From positions 682,001-746,000 of the forward strand of contig CM073196.1 of assembly GCA_037042915.1 (NCBI GenBank): 64,000 bases of DNA, written 5' to 3'. Source of the DNA: Auricularia sp. M13. Its lineage: Eukaryota; Basidiomycota; Agaricomycetes; Auriculariales; Auriculariaceae. Below, one piece after another: positions 1-10,125 of this stretch. Made by a program: the position numbers and the translations under genes. The first letter of the stretch is position 1. Every line of letters starts with the position of its first letter. The notes beneath the pieces were generated by a model, which ran no database searches, had not been told where the DNA came from, and saw only the letters and a list, made by a program, of their open reading frames with translations.

Positions 1-195
1 CCTTGTCGCCTCTTCAGATCGATTCTCTACGCCTGGCTCTGTGTTTTGAGCGGTATACTCACGATGTGCTCGTTCTTCGTCGAACTCGACGAACTTGTGC
101 CAAGCAAGACTCACAGGACTCGTCATCACGGACAGACACCCGGATCAGCCCAACTGACACCTCACCTCTTCTGCTTTCTTGCAACACTGGATACC

Positions 196-305
196 TTGAC
201 CAGTCAAGTCTATCCAGCCGTACCCTTGACCAGTCAAGTCTATCCAGCCGTACCCTTGACCAGTCTGTCCAGCTGTATTCTTGACGAGTCTATCCAGCTG
301 TATTC
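196..305. repeat. Minisatellite, period 30 shrinking to 25
   Basis: Units begin with TTGAC at 196, 226, 256 and 281. The first two are 30 bp and nearly identical. The third and fourth are about 25 bp, having lost TCAAG, and have diverged. No coding meaning is apparent. Confidence 0.8.
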
Positions 306-720
306 TGCTTGAGTCCCGACGTTCGACACCAGACTTGGTCAGAGTCAGCAACTTATGCCTATCGAGACCCCGTTGCAGGACCCTCTAGACGCTCGTGTGG
401 CAAGAGGGCCTCAATGGCTCGGCGGGGTAGTCTGACCAACCAACTACTGTCGGGTAAACACATACCGTGACCACCATGAGTCTTATCATTGACGCTCTGT
501 AGCGTACAAGCTGCACTGGTACTCTCTGTAAGCAGCTCCCGAGCTCCGACCTGCCTTAGATAACCGGGCACGCTATGTGCGTTCCATTCGGCGTTTTAAC
601 GCAATATTTTGCTGACGATCTCTTTCCGCTTTCTGCATAGGGTCTTACATTGCACCGCGGGTGCGGCCGCCGGATGCGCGCTGCCTCATGTAAGGCGCGT
701 CATTACACGGAGGCGTCGTG

Positions 721-727
721 TATAAAA
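721..727 (+). promoter_or_regulatory. TATA-like box of the AspRS-DUF2156 gene
   Basis: TATAAAA lies only 20 bp before the ATG at 747. A TATA-directed start 25-40 bp downstream would fall at or beyond that ATG, so the in-frame ATGs at 780 or 798 may be the ones used. Confidence 0.45.
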
Positions 728-746
728 CCCTTCTAGGACGTTCTCC

Positions 747-3700
747 ATGGTCCGCGCCTCCGACATCTTTCCCCCTTCCATGAAATTCGCTGACGTCATG
801 CGTCGGCTACTTCCGGGTGTAAAACACGGCGAACGACGTCAGCCCGATGCTCCTACAAGTCAGCCCACGACGTCTCCCGAAGGACCCGTTTCCCCCACCC
901 CCTCTGCCACCGTACCACGACCCAGCACGACATTCGCGAGCATGGCGCCCGCCCTCGCCTCCAAAGTGCAGGAAAACATCAACAAAGTCACCACCATGCT
1001 CACCGCCGACGACGGCGAGCCGCTTAGCAAGCACCAGCTGCGCAAGCGCGAGAAGGAGGAGCACAAGCGCGAGAAGATCGCAGCACGCGACCACGAGGCC
1101 GAGGAGCTCGAGCGCCAGCGCCTCGAGGACGACGAGCGGGCCGCGCGCGAAGAGACGCCCGAGCAGCGGGCTCGCTATGGCCCCGTCGAGCGCGCCGCGG
1201 ACTTCAACAACGACCGAGTCCAGCTCAGCTCGCTGACCGCCAACGACATCGACCGCACAGTCACCTTCCGCGCGCGCCTGCACACCATCCGCGTCAAGAG
1301 CGCCGGTTTGGCGTTCTGTCTGTTCAGGCAACGCGGAGTCTCCATCCAGGGCATTCTCGAAACGTCCAAGGACCCCGACATCACCGAGCACATGATTCGG
1401 TGGACGCGCCGCCTGCTTATCGAGAGCGTCGTGCTCGTCACGGGCAAGCTCCAGCACCCGCCGTTCGCCGTCGTCGGCGCCTCCCTTCACGACATCGAGC
1501 TCCGCATACAGTCCATCCACCTCATCTCCGCTGCGTCGACGCCGGTGCCGTTCGACGTATACCATGCCGAACTGACGCCGCGCGACGCCATGGACGACGC
1601 CGACACCGACATCGACGGCGAGCTCAGCGACGCCGAGCTCGAGAAGCGCGTCGACAAGACCGAGCACGAGCAGTACCAGCGCGCGCTCAAGCTGCCGCAG
1701 ATCACGGACCGGACGCGGTTCGCCCATCGCGTCATGGACCTGCGCACGTCCGCGGCGCAGGCCATCTTCCGCGTGCAGGCCGGCATCTGCAGCCTGTTCC
1801 GTTCGTACCTCGACCCGCTGGGCTTCGTCGAGATCCACACGCCCAAGCTACAAGGAGGTGCGACCGAGTCCGGCGCGAGCGTCTTCTCCGTGCAGTACTT
1901 CGGCCGCCCAGCCTTCCTCGCCCAGTCCCCGCAGCTCGCAAAGCAGATGTGCATCTCGGCCGACTTCGAGCGCGTGTACGAGATCGGGCCCGTCTTCCGC
2001 GCGGAAAACTCCAACACCCATCGCCACCTCACAGAGTACACCGGCCTCGACATCGAAATGGCGTTTGAGAAGGACTACCATGAGGTCATGCGTCTCGTGC
2101 GTCCCTGCTCTCTGCAACCGCGATCTGTGCCAGTATTGACGTCCACCGCCCACCGCAGATCGACGGCCTCATTAAGCATATGCTTAAGGGCGTCCACGAG
2201 CGCTTTGCGAACGAAATCAGCGCCGTCCGGCACCAGTTCCCCAGCGAGCCCCTGGTCTGGCTCGACGAGACGCCTGTGCTCACGTTCCGCGAGGGTATCA
2301 AGATGCTGCAAGAATCTGGATGGACCGACGACTCTGGTGCGGTTCTACTCGTTTTTTAAAACTTCAGCTTATGATTCGCAGAGGACGATGATCTGAGCAC
2401 GCGCGGCGAAATTCGTCTAGGAGAACTCGTGAAGCAAAAGTACAAGACGGACTACTATATTCTCGACAAGTTCCCCGCGTCGGCCAGGCCGTTCTACGCG
2501 ATGCCTGACAAGGATGACCCCAAGTTTACGAACTCGTTCGACATCTTCCTGCGCGGGCAGGAAATCCTCACGGGCGGCCAGCGTATCCACGACGCGCGCC
2601 AGCTCGAGGCAGCTATGCGCCGGAAGGGCGTCCGGCCTGAGACTATGGAAGAGTACTTGGACGGCTTCCGGTGGGGTGCGCCACCGCACGCAGGCTGCGG
2701 CTTCGGGTTGGAGCGCATCGTGATGCTGCTCCTGGGACTGGGCGACGTCCGGCATGCAAGTCTGTTCCCGCGCGACCCGAAGAGTCTGCCTGCGCCTCCG
2801 GACCTGGGCGAGCCGCTGCGGCACCCCGAGGCGAACACGCTCGAGCCGAGCTGGGCGCGGCACCGCGCGGAGGGCACGGAGGACGAGTTCCCGCCGCTCG
2901 AGAAGCTCATCGCGAACTATGGCGACGCGCCGAACACCGCGTGGCTCGACAAGCGGTACGAGATCTGGCGGCACGCCGCGACGGGCGCGGCCGTGGGGTT
3001 CTCGCGCCAGGGCAAGTATGTCATCATCATCGGCGACCCGCTGTGCGACCGCTCGCAGCTCGCGCGCGTGACGGGCGCGTTCCTGCGCTGGGTGGAGAAG
3101 GACCTCAAGCTGAAGCCGCTGTGGCTGCTCACGAGCGAGCCGATGGAGCGCGTGCTGGGCGAGAAGTACGGCTGGCGGACGATGACGTGCGTCGCGGAGG
3201 CGCGCGTCGAGCCCGGCAGCGCCGCGCAGGACCCCAAGGGCGACGTCGGGCGCAAGGTCCGCCACGCGGAGAAGGAGGGCGTGTCGATCACGGACATCCC
3301 GCTCGGGCAGGAGGTGCCGGCGGACGTGCGCGCCGAGTGCGACGAGCGCATCAAGGACTGGATGAGCGCGCGCAAGGGGAAGCAGGTGCACTTGACCGAC
3401 GTCGACCCGTGGTCCGACCACGAGCACCGCAAGTACTTCATTGGGCGCGATAAGAGCGGCAAGGTCTGCGGCTTGGTCGTCCTCGCGCAGTTGGCGGTGC
3501 GCAATGGGTACCAGATCAAGTGGGCCCTGGACTTCCCTGGTGCCCCTGGCGGCACGGTGCGTGATATTTCTCCCCTCGTCGATGTGCAGGGCTGACTTGT
3601 GACGTTTCAGATCGAGTTCATGGTGCTGCACGCTATCCGCGAGGCGCAGGGCATGGGCGCGAAGACGGTGACGTTCGGTGCGACGCCGTCCGCCGCGTTC

Positions 3701-4096
3701 GAGGCGGCGCACAACATCCCCGGGCTCAAGGCGAAGGCGCTCGCGCACACGTACACGACGATCACCAAGACGCTGCGGCTGCTCAACAAGTCCGAGTTCA
3801 AGGAGAAGCTCGGCGCGGTGCAGGACGCCGAGTACATCTGCTACCCGCCGCGCGGCCTGGGGCCGATGGCCGTCCGCGCGATCCTCAAGTTCTTCGGCGC
3901 GAGCGAGGAGGTCGCGGAGGAGAACACGCGCGACGTGCGCCAGAGCGAGGATACGGGCCCCGCGAGCTTCATCCGCCGCAGCTTGGACACCGTGCGCAGG
4001 AAGAGCCGGAGCACGAGCCGGAGTCGCCAGCGCAGCTTGCGCAGCGTAGAGACGAACGGCAGTGCGCTGGCTACGCCTTTATCTGACGACGAATAG
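747..4096 (+). CDS. erdS: AspRS-DUF2156 fusion, ergosteryl-3beta-O-L-aspartate synthase type
   Basis: Exons 747-2096, 2159-2336, 2382-3556 and 3611-4096 give 1062 residues in one frame. A charged N-terminal extension is followed by an OB-fold anticodon domain and a class IIb aspartyl-tRNA synthetase core. Motif 2 is seen as FRAENSNTHRHLTEYTG and motif 3 as GCGFGLERIVMLLLGLG. After the synthetase come about 390 residues of DUF2156 (tandem GNAT, lysyl-phosphatidylglycerol-synthase-like), with KYVIIIGDPLCD, WLLTSEPMERVLGEKYGW and QIKWALDFPGAPGG. Known for this fusion family: it charges tRNA-Asp and moves the aspartate to the 3beta-OH of ergosterol, making a membrane aspartyl-sterol. Function here is inferred from architecture. 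The introns (62, 45, 54 nt) are typical in size. The start could also be ATG 780 or 798. The C-terminal tail is Ser/Arg-rich. Confidence 0.93.
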
Positions 4097-4734
4097 ACGA
4101 ATAGAGGCGGCTCTGGTCCGTGGAAAGATAACGCGATGCATTACTCACGAGCGCGACGCGCATTTGGACTTTTCTTTCTTCTTCTTCTCTTGATGCCTCG
4201 GCTACTGTATGACGGTTGTGTCGTTGTTGCATTATGGTCTTCTGTATCGTATACGAATAATATGGATGCGTAATGAGCTCTTGGCTTAATACATTTCCCT
4301 CTGCGATTCGAGGGTCGGATGTTTACTTATTCCTTGCTTGACGCGTGTCAATCTCCGCCTGAAATTGAAACGACTGCTCGTGACTCTGACTCAAACGACG
4401 GCGGGCCGCCGTACGCAAAGTCGTTACGCGCCGGACATTCCTGCAGCTCGTTTGCGGACCGCACGATTTATTGCACCAAGATCCCGGGCCAGCAATGTTG
4501 CGTTCTGGGCTTGCCGCCGATGAGCACCTTCGAGCGGCGTGGGCCTACAGCTCGAAAGTATGTGGTATCAGCATACAGTGGACCAGCTCGTGCTTTGACC
4601 AAGGTGTTGATGGCTTTCGCTGACGTTGAGCACGTCTCTGCTGTCCGAGATGTGCTCCAGGCCTCGCGCTGCACCCACACCGCGCTCCTTGCCCACGTAT
4701 CTGCAACACCTCTAGCACGTTCCTGTTTCCCCCT
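4097..4734. other. Intergenic region
   Basis: This is the 3' flank of the fusion gene and sequence with no recognisable product. An open frame from 4319 to 5029 reads as low-information sequence and overlaps another frame, so I do not call it. Confidence 0.5.
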
Positions 4735-5343
4735 TTGCTTGCAGCTGCTGCAGTCCAGCCAACCGTCTTGCCTATCCTTCGCGCCACTCTTGCCTTTGAA
4801 GCTCTATTGGCAAGGCCTCCCATGCGCCACGCCGCCAATCTGTTATCTTGCTGGCCGAATTCGACTCCTCAGCCCTCGCACGAGATCCTGCGGACGCTCG
4901 CTGCTCATCGGCCTCGAAGCTTCGCTGATACTGTCAATGGAAGTCTTGCCGGTACTGCTTCTGGGACAGGCTATGTCCCTCAGATGTCTCTGCGCTGCGA
5001 CGATAGCAGCTGCAAGGTGGATGCCCTAGAATTGCGCGAGGGCTATCTTCGATTCGTGCCACCCAACATGAATGCATCCAGGAAGACTTCATTGAGCCTT
5101 GTCAGGAGGCCCTGCGCCGATATGCCATATGTCCCAATGCAGTGTCTCGCCCTCATCATCAAGGATGTCTCTGTGCCAGTGCGACCAGTGTTTCTGCGCT
5201 TTCTGCTAAATTGCTATCCCCTGGATCCGGAGGGCTCCGCTTGGGCTCTCGTCACGGTCGAAGTGGACATGGAGGAATATGATCTCTTTGAACCTTTTCC
5301 TCATACGATATTGACCTTCTACTGGAACGCTGCGGTGTCGTGA
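4735..5343 (+). CDS. Possible hypothetical protein, partial or degenerate
   Basis: An open frame of about 200 codons whose second half looks protein-like, for example GYLRFVPPNMN and GSAWALVTVEVDMEEYDLF. It opens with TTG rather than ATG, so the true start lies inside or in an upstream exon. No family is recognised. It could be the last exon of a small gene or a remnant of one. Confidence 0.25.
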   Translation: MLAAAAVQPTVLPILRATLAFEALLARPPMRHAANLLSCWPNSTPQPSHEILRTLAAHRPRSFADTVNGSLAGTASGTGYVPQMSLRCDDSSCKVDALELREGYLRFVPPNMNASRKTSLSLVRRPCADMPYVPMQCLALIIKDVSVPVRPVFLRFLLNCYPLDPEGSAWALVTVEVDMEEYDLFEPFPHTILTFYWNAAVS

Positions 5344-5796
5344 ATGCGGACGCCGGTTCGCACTTTGCTCCGCAACTCTCTGACCGAAAATCACGCAGGT
5401 TCTGTTGGTCCCTGCTGTCAGCAGCGTCTCTCGTAGGTCTGCCAATTAACGTCCTCAATCTTTTCAGGCGTGTGCCTCATTCCTGACAAGGCTTGTCAGG
5501 GACGCCGTCAGCCACAGATAGTGAGGATCTGCAGATAAGCCTTTTAGTGGCATGCATTATCAGCGTCCGAGTGGCCATCTTCTGGGCCACGAAGCTCCGC
5601 TGCAAACCCCGTCTCTCTGATACGATGAGGTGCGTGAGTACGACGATCCCCTCGATCGCAGTGGACCTGACCTGCAGCGGCAGTGCCGCACGTGCGTGAG
5701 CCGGGTGTCCGGGCCGCCTGGTTGCGCCACTGACGGACTCGGAAAAATATCACAGGCGCCGGCTGGAGCCTTGTGGACTCTTCCCTTCCGCCCGCG
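5344..5796. other. Intergenic region before the PRPP synthetase gene
   Basis: No gene seen. It contains the presumed promoter of the next gene. No clear TATA box was identified. Confidence 0.5.
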
Positions 5797-7041
5797 ATGT
5801 ACCACGGCAACGCCATCAAGCTGCTCGCTGGTGCGCGCGATGCCGAGCCCTCTCCCTGGCCCGTGCGCATAGCTGACGAGCCACGTTTGCAGGCAACAGC
5901 CATATGGAGCTGGCGCAGGCCATAGCGGAGCGGTGAGCGCGCCCTGGGGCGTGCTTGAGGGCGCTCTAAACGTCGTCCAGGCTTAACATCCCGCTCACGC
6001 CGTGCGTCGTGAAAAAATTCTCGAACGGCGAGATCAACGTCAAGATCGGCGAGTCCGTGCGAGACGAGGACGTGTTCATCCTCCAGACCGGCTCCGCCGA
6101 CGTCAACGACAACATGATGGAGCTGCTCATCCTCATCTCCGCCTGCAAGACCGCAGCCGCCCGCCGCATCACCGCCATTATTCCCTGCTACCCGTATGCG
6201 CGCCAGGACAAGAAGGAGCGCTCGCGCGCGCCCATCACGGCAAAGCTCATCGCCAACATGCTCGCCGTCGCTGGCTGCGACCATGTCATCACGATGGACC
6301 TGCACGCGAGCCAGATCCAGGGCTTCTTCGACTTCCCCGTCGACAACCTATACTCCGAGCCACACATGGTCGCCTTCATAAAACGCGAAATTGCGGGCTG
6401 GCAAAACAGCATCATCGTCAGTCCCGACGCGGGAGGAGCAAAACGGTGCGCTAGCTTCAACGTCGTAGTTGTTGTCGTTGCTCAGTGCGTCATGAAAGTG
6501 TCACCGCGATTGCGGACAAGCTCGGCATCGAATTCGCGCTCATCCACAGGACAAAAGACCCGAAGTTACAAAACGCGCCGGAGCGCTGCCAGATCCTCGT
6601 CGGCGACGTCAAGGACAAGGTCTGCGTGCTGGTCGATGACATGATCGACACCGGCCGCACCATCGCGTCTGCCGCCCAGTCGCTGAAGGAAAACGGCGCT
6701 GGCGAGATCTACGTCCTCATTTCGCATGGTAAGTGAACTTCATCCTGAGCTTCGGCGTCCTTTACTCGGCTTCGGCGCCGTCGATTATGCCTCCAACGCT
6801 GATGCTCTCCTCCGCAGGGTTGTTCGGCGACATGGATGTGGCGACGGTGGCTGAGCTGCCCATCGCACGCATGATCGTCACCAACTCGAACCCGCAGACG
6901 GACAACGTCGCGCGGTCTGGCGGCAAGCTGTCTGTGATGGACATCAGCCCGACGCTCGCCGAGAGCATCCGACGCACACACAACGGCGAGAGCATCTCGC
7001 TACTCTTCGGCGAGTGGGCCGTCGGGCTCGGCCAATTTTAG
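5797..7041 (+). CDS. PRS: Ribose-phosphate pyrophosphokinase (PRPP synthetase)
   Basis: Exons 5797-5830, 5893-5932, 5981-6445, 6499-6728 and 6818-7041 give 330 residues, close to the family's usual 315-320. It makes phosphoribosyl pyrophosphate from ribose 5-phosphate and ATP for purine, pyrimidine, His, Trp and NAD synthesis in the cytosol. Visible signatures: [20 protein letters not shown] at the start, [20 protein letters not shown] (flexible loop), [17 protein letters not shown] (catalytic region), [25 protein letters not shown], and the PRPP-binding loop [13 protein letters not shown]. The first two exons are tiny (34 and 40 nt). The third intron ends in GAAAG rather than CAG; the nearby CAG acceptor would put a TGA in frame. 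Confidence 0.95.
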
Positions 7042-7479
7042 ACATCGCATCCAAGACATCTGAACTGAACGAACGGATAACACACTGTATCTTATCCAGG
7101 CATGGGTTTTCGTTGCTATATCATTAGACGACCTGGGCCCGTGCGCGGCGGCAGGTCTGTTTGCACGAATTGCTTGTTCTTGTTCGCTGTCTCCCTGTTT
7201 TCAGGGTGCCACAGTGGTCGCGTTGAGCACTTAACTTCATAGGCGGCCTCAACGGAACTACCTTCCTTCCCTCTTCCTTCCTCCGGGAGTTGCATCCTTA
7301 CCCGTGAAAGCACAACGAGTCCGTCGCGCTGTTTCGGTGTGTGTGTGCTTCATGGGCGGGCAACCCTAAGCGCTCACACCTCATGTTTAATTTCCATAGG
7401 TAACGCCACGAAAGTTTAAGCCAAATTCATCGATTGCGAGCACCAGACATTTTCTCATTCGCATTCGCATTCGCATCCG
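7042..7479. other. Intergenic region
   Basis: No gene seen. A small ATTCGC hexamer repeat (about 3 copies) sits at 7457-7475, immediately before the ATG of the next gene. Confidence 0.6.
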
Positions 7480-8793
7480 ATGTCTTTCACCTTGGTCAAC
7501 GACTCTCAGGCTGTCCGAAAGGCCTATACCAAGCTTTCTACGTCAAAGCATCTTTTCTTCAAATGCGAGGGCAAGGAACTCGGTTGCGTTGACGGCGTAC
7601 TGCGTCTCATTGCGATCGGCACCGAGCTCGCGCGCGAGGTCTTCGTCTTCGACCTGAAGGCCCTCGGGCGCGGTGATCTGCAGTCGGTGTTCGACCTCCT
7701 CGCTAACATGCAGACCCCCAAGATCGTTTGGGACGGCAGGATGGACAGCATCGATCTGCGTCGCGCGGTTGGCGTGCGACTTGGGCTTGTGCTCGATCTG
7801 CAGGTCGCCGACGTCAAGTCCCGTGCTAGGCGACGGTCTCGCCTGGCTCCGGGGGATGCGCTGTACGCTGTCAGGCATCTCGATATCTCGGGTGTTCATA
7901 GCTTGAGGTCTCTCAAAGACGCGCGGGCTGCGCTTAGCCCACTCCGAGCCAGTATGATGTTCGAAATTTATTTGAAACCTCCAACTGAATACTGAGTCCC
8001 TGCAGACACTGGTACAGAAGGCGACGCAAAACAGTAGACCATATCTCACGGTGCTAAATCCAAATGGCTCAACACTCCTCTTCCTAACGCCTACCTGGAG
8101 CACGCCGCGAGCGCCATCTACGAGCTCGCAGTCGTCTACGTCCTCTTCCAGTCCCGCTCCTACGTGGGCACCAGCACAAAGCCGCGGTCCGACCTCTACT
8201 CCACCAGCGCGCGCTTCGTGCACATGCACGGCGTGCCGCTGCCCAGGAAGCACTGGCTTTACCACTGCCAGCAGTCGAACCTCCTGCCGCTGGAGATCTT
8301 GAATGCGCCCCGTTACGGAACCTCACAGTCTCAGTGCGCCAAGTGCGTCCGGATGCTGACCGCTGCGAGCTTCACGTACCGTCTCGGAGCTGAGGTGAAC
8401 TCGAACAAGGCGCTGGCAGACGGCAGTAGCACCCAGGCTATGCACACCCGTTGCAAAGTGTGTTACCTGCTGGACGAACGGGCGCAGGTGGAACGTTCGC
8501 TGCTGGAAGCACGCGCCAAGGCGGCCCCGGTGCGTGCAAGGAACTCGAAGAAGAAGCCTGCCTCTGGCAGTGTGCCCTCTGCGGCGCCGTCAAAACGCTC
8601 TCCCAAGTTTGTCAAAGGCCGCTCCGACTCGCGTGTCCCAGCTGCTCCGCCCGTGTCATCAGAGTCCCCCGCCACGATCGGCAGCGGACATGTAGACTCG
8701 GGCTCGGGAGGGTGCGATGGTTACGTTGACTTTTGTTGCCCCAGAGGCAAAATAAGGCTACGTATCAGAGTCTCGAATATCTCTTTCGCCTAG
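7480..8793 (+). pseudogene. DEDD 3'-5' exonuclease-like gene with lost catalytic residues
   Basis: The first exon from ATG 7480 (MSFTLVNDSQAVRKAY) is collinear with the intact paralog at 44926-46132: it shares GKELGCVDG, KIVWDGRMD and VLDLQVADV. The expected Asp-x-Glu motif reads KCEG, so the Asp is absent, and the YxxxD of DEDDy enzymes is also missing (EHAASAIYEL). The 3' part (about 8062-8793) keeps two CxxC pairs (CAKC, CKVC) and a basic Ser/Ala-rich tail. I could not join the two parts with phase-matched splice sites. A GTATGA donor at 7952 fits only an acceptor near 8130, which would remove homologous coding sequence. It is either a drifting, catalytically dead paralog or a pseudogene. 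Confidence 0.55.
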
Positions 8794-9095
8794 CAAGACT
8801 GGACGAAGCCAATGCGTTTGCACTCTCCTGACCTTTAGCTTATACAAAACTCCTTCCGACCTCTGCAGGAGGGAACTGTCCCAAAATTTGAACAACGGTT
8901 TACGGTCTCAGGTACGAAGCCGCTACTACAGTGCTCGCTGTGGAGCGGACAGGAGCATAAGTTTATAAGTTTCAGACTCCCGGCATTTATGAATGAGATA
9001 TCCGTTGCGCTGCGCTTGGGAAGCAAATCATATCGTGCAGTAAAATCATGTTGATGGATAGTCATGGTAAAATCCCTACGAACATATCCCCGTCG
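8794..9095. other. Intergenic region
   Basis: Nothing recognisable. It is the convergent 3' flank between the exonuclease-like gene and the small minus-strand gene. Confidence 0.5.
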
Positions 9096-9716
9096 TCAGA
9101 AGTTATGAAGATAATCCCCAAAGAGCCCCTTCGCGAGTGAGTGGACTTGCTCGCCCATAGCTTCCTGAAAGCCGAACAGTGCTGCAAACTTGACACTACC
9201 GCGAGCGAGGGCGGATGTCAGAGCGGACTCCACAAATCGGTGCTTTGGGGACGTCAGAGTGTGAGGTGATGGCGGGTGTGGCGCGAACCTGATACGGCTT
9301 GCGATCCTTGTCGTGGAAAACGACGAAGCGGCCTTCACCCTCGTGATTCTTCTGCCCGTACTGGCACCTGCCGTCGACCTCCAGCTCGTAGAAGCCTGAT
9401 CGGCTTCAACACAGTTTCCAGGTTGACAGCTGCGAGGGACCTTGCGTACCATTGTTCTTGGACCCCAGATGCTGCTCGTTGTACCAGTTCTCCTGAACGA
9501 AAATCATGACATCCTCGTTGTCTGGAAAGTGTATGATGAGAGAGAGGCAGAGGAAAGCGCGAGGCATGGCATACTTTGTGACTTGTTCTTCGCGAGAACA
9601 ACATAATAGTCCTCCGACTTGTTGCGGAAGCTCTGCTGCCAGTGGACGTTGACGCGAGCCCTGTTCTGATCGTTGCCCTCAGGAATGAGAAGGATGTCGC
9701 CTTTGCTAACGTGCAT
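9096..9716 (-). CDS. Uncharacterised small protein, 155 residues, four exons
   Basis: Exons (complement) 9096-9242, 9289-9395, 9450-9521 and 9575-9716. All junctions are GT-AG and in phase. The protein starts MHVSKGDILLIPEGND and includes HWQQSFRNKSEDYYVVLAK, FVQENWYNEQHLGSKNNGFY, ELEVDGRCQYGQKNHEGEGR and a hydrophobic C-terminal end. There is no signal peptide and no family I recognise. The EGEGRFVVFHDKDRKPYQ stretch suggests a compact beta-rich fold, which is inference. A TATA-like box lies about 50 bp upstream, which supports a real transcript. One intron ends in AAG. Confidence 0.65.
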
Positions 9717-9754
9717 CGTGGTACGTGAGAGTTATGAGCAGTTTGCTGGCCCCG

Positions 9755-9775
9755 AGCGCTTTATATAGGCAGCCG
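9755..9775 (-). promoter_or_regulatory. TATA box of the small minus-strand gene
   Basis: On the minus strand the sequence reads CTATATAAAG, about 50 bp upstream of the ATG at 9716. This is a normal distance for a fungal TATA promoter. Confidence 0.55.
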
Positions 9776-9776
9776 A

Positions 9777-10125
9777 CGAACTAAGGAGCCACCGCTCCAC
9801 GACTGTGGCTAAGATCGTAACCTTACCATAAACCCACAGCCTGGCCTTACCGTGAGGGTACGCAAGCAATGTTTCCGGACGCTTTGACTGACCGCAGAGG
9901 CCATAGGATAAAATTACTCGGGTGCCGCGGCTGCTCGTGTCCTTCGGTACGCGTGCAGGCCTGGAACAACTCCTGGGCCAGGCAGTCTCGCTTAGCTTCG
10001 GGTGGGCTCCAGTACGTCACTCCCTTAATCGGACGCGGTGAGCTGGGCAGGGAAAATGTCCCTGATTTAGGCAAAAGGAGTGAATTCGACGGAGCCATGC
10101 ATTGAAGAAGGTTTCTGGAAAGTTC
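9777..10125. other. Intergenic region
   Basis: Between the promoter of the small gene and the stop codon of the decarboxylase gene. No gene seen. Confidence 0.5.

Larger units (their letters stand above)
1..746. other. Upstream region of the AspRS-DUF2156 gene
   Basis: No gene is supported here. It holds a short minisatellite at about 196-305 and a TATA-like TATAAAA at 721-727, just upstream of the first ATG of the next gene. The remaining open frames are short and lack recognisable protein content. Confidence 0.6.

Noticed and set aside
196-305. CRISPR-like repeat
   Set aside because: Contiguous minisatellite units without spacers, in a eukaryote.
807-1838. 343-codon minus-strand open frame
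   Set aside because: It is the antisense shadow of the GC-rich AspRS region: biased composition and no family signal. The same applies to the 443-codon antisense frame at 2417-3748.
4319-5029. 236-codon open frame as a gene
   Set aside because: No protein-like composition or motif, and it overlaps a more protein-like frame in another phase.
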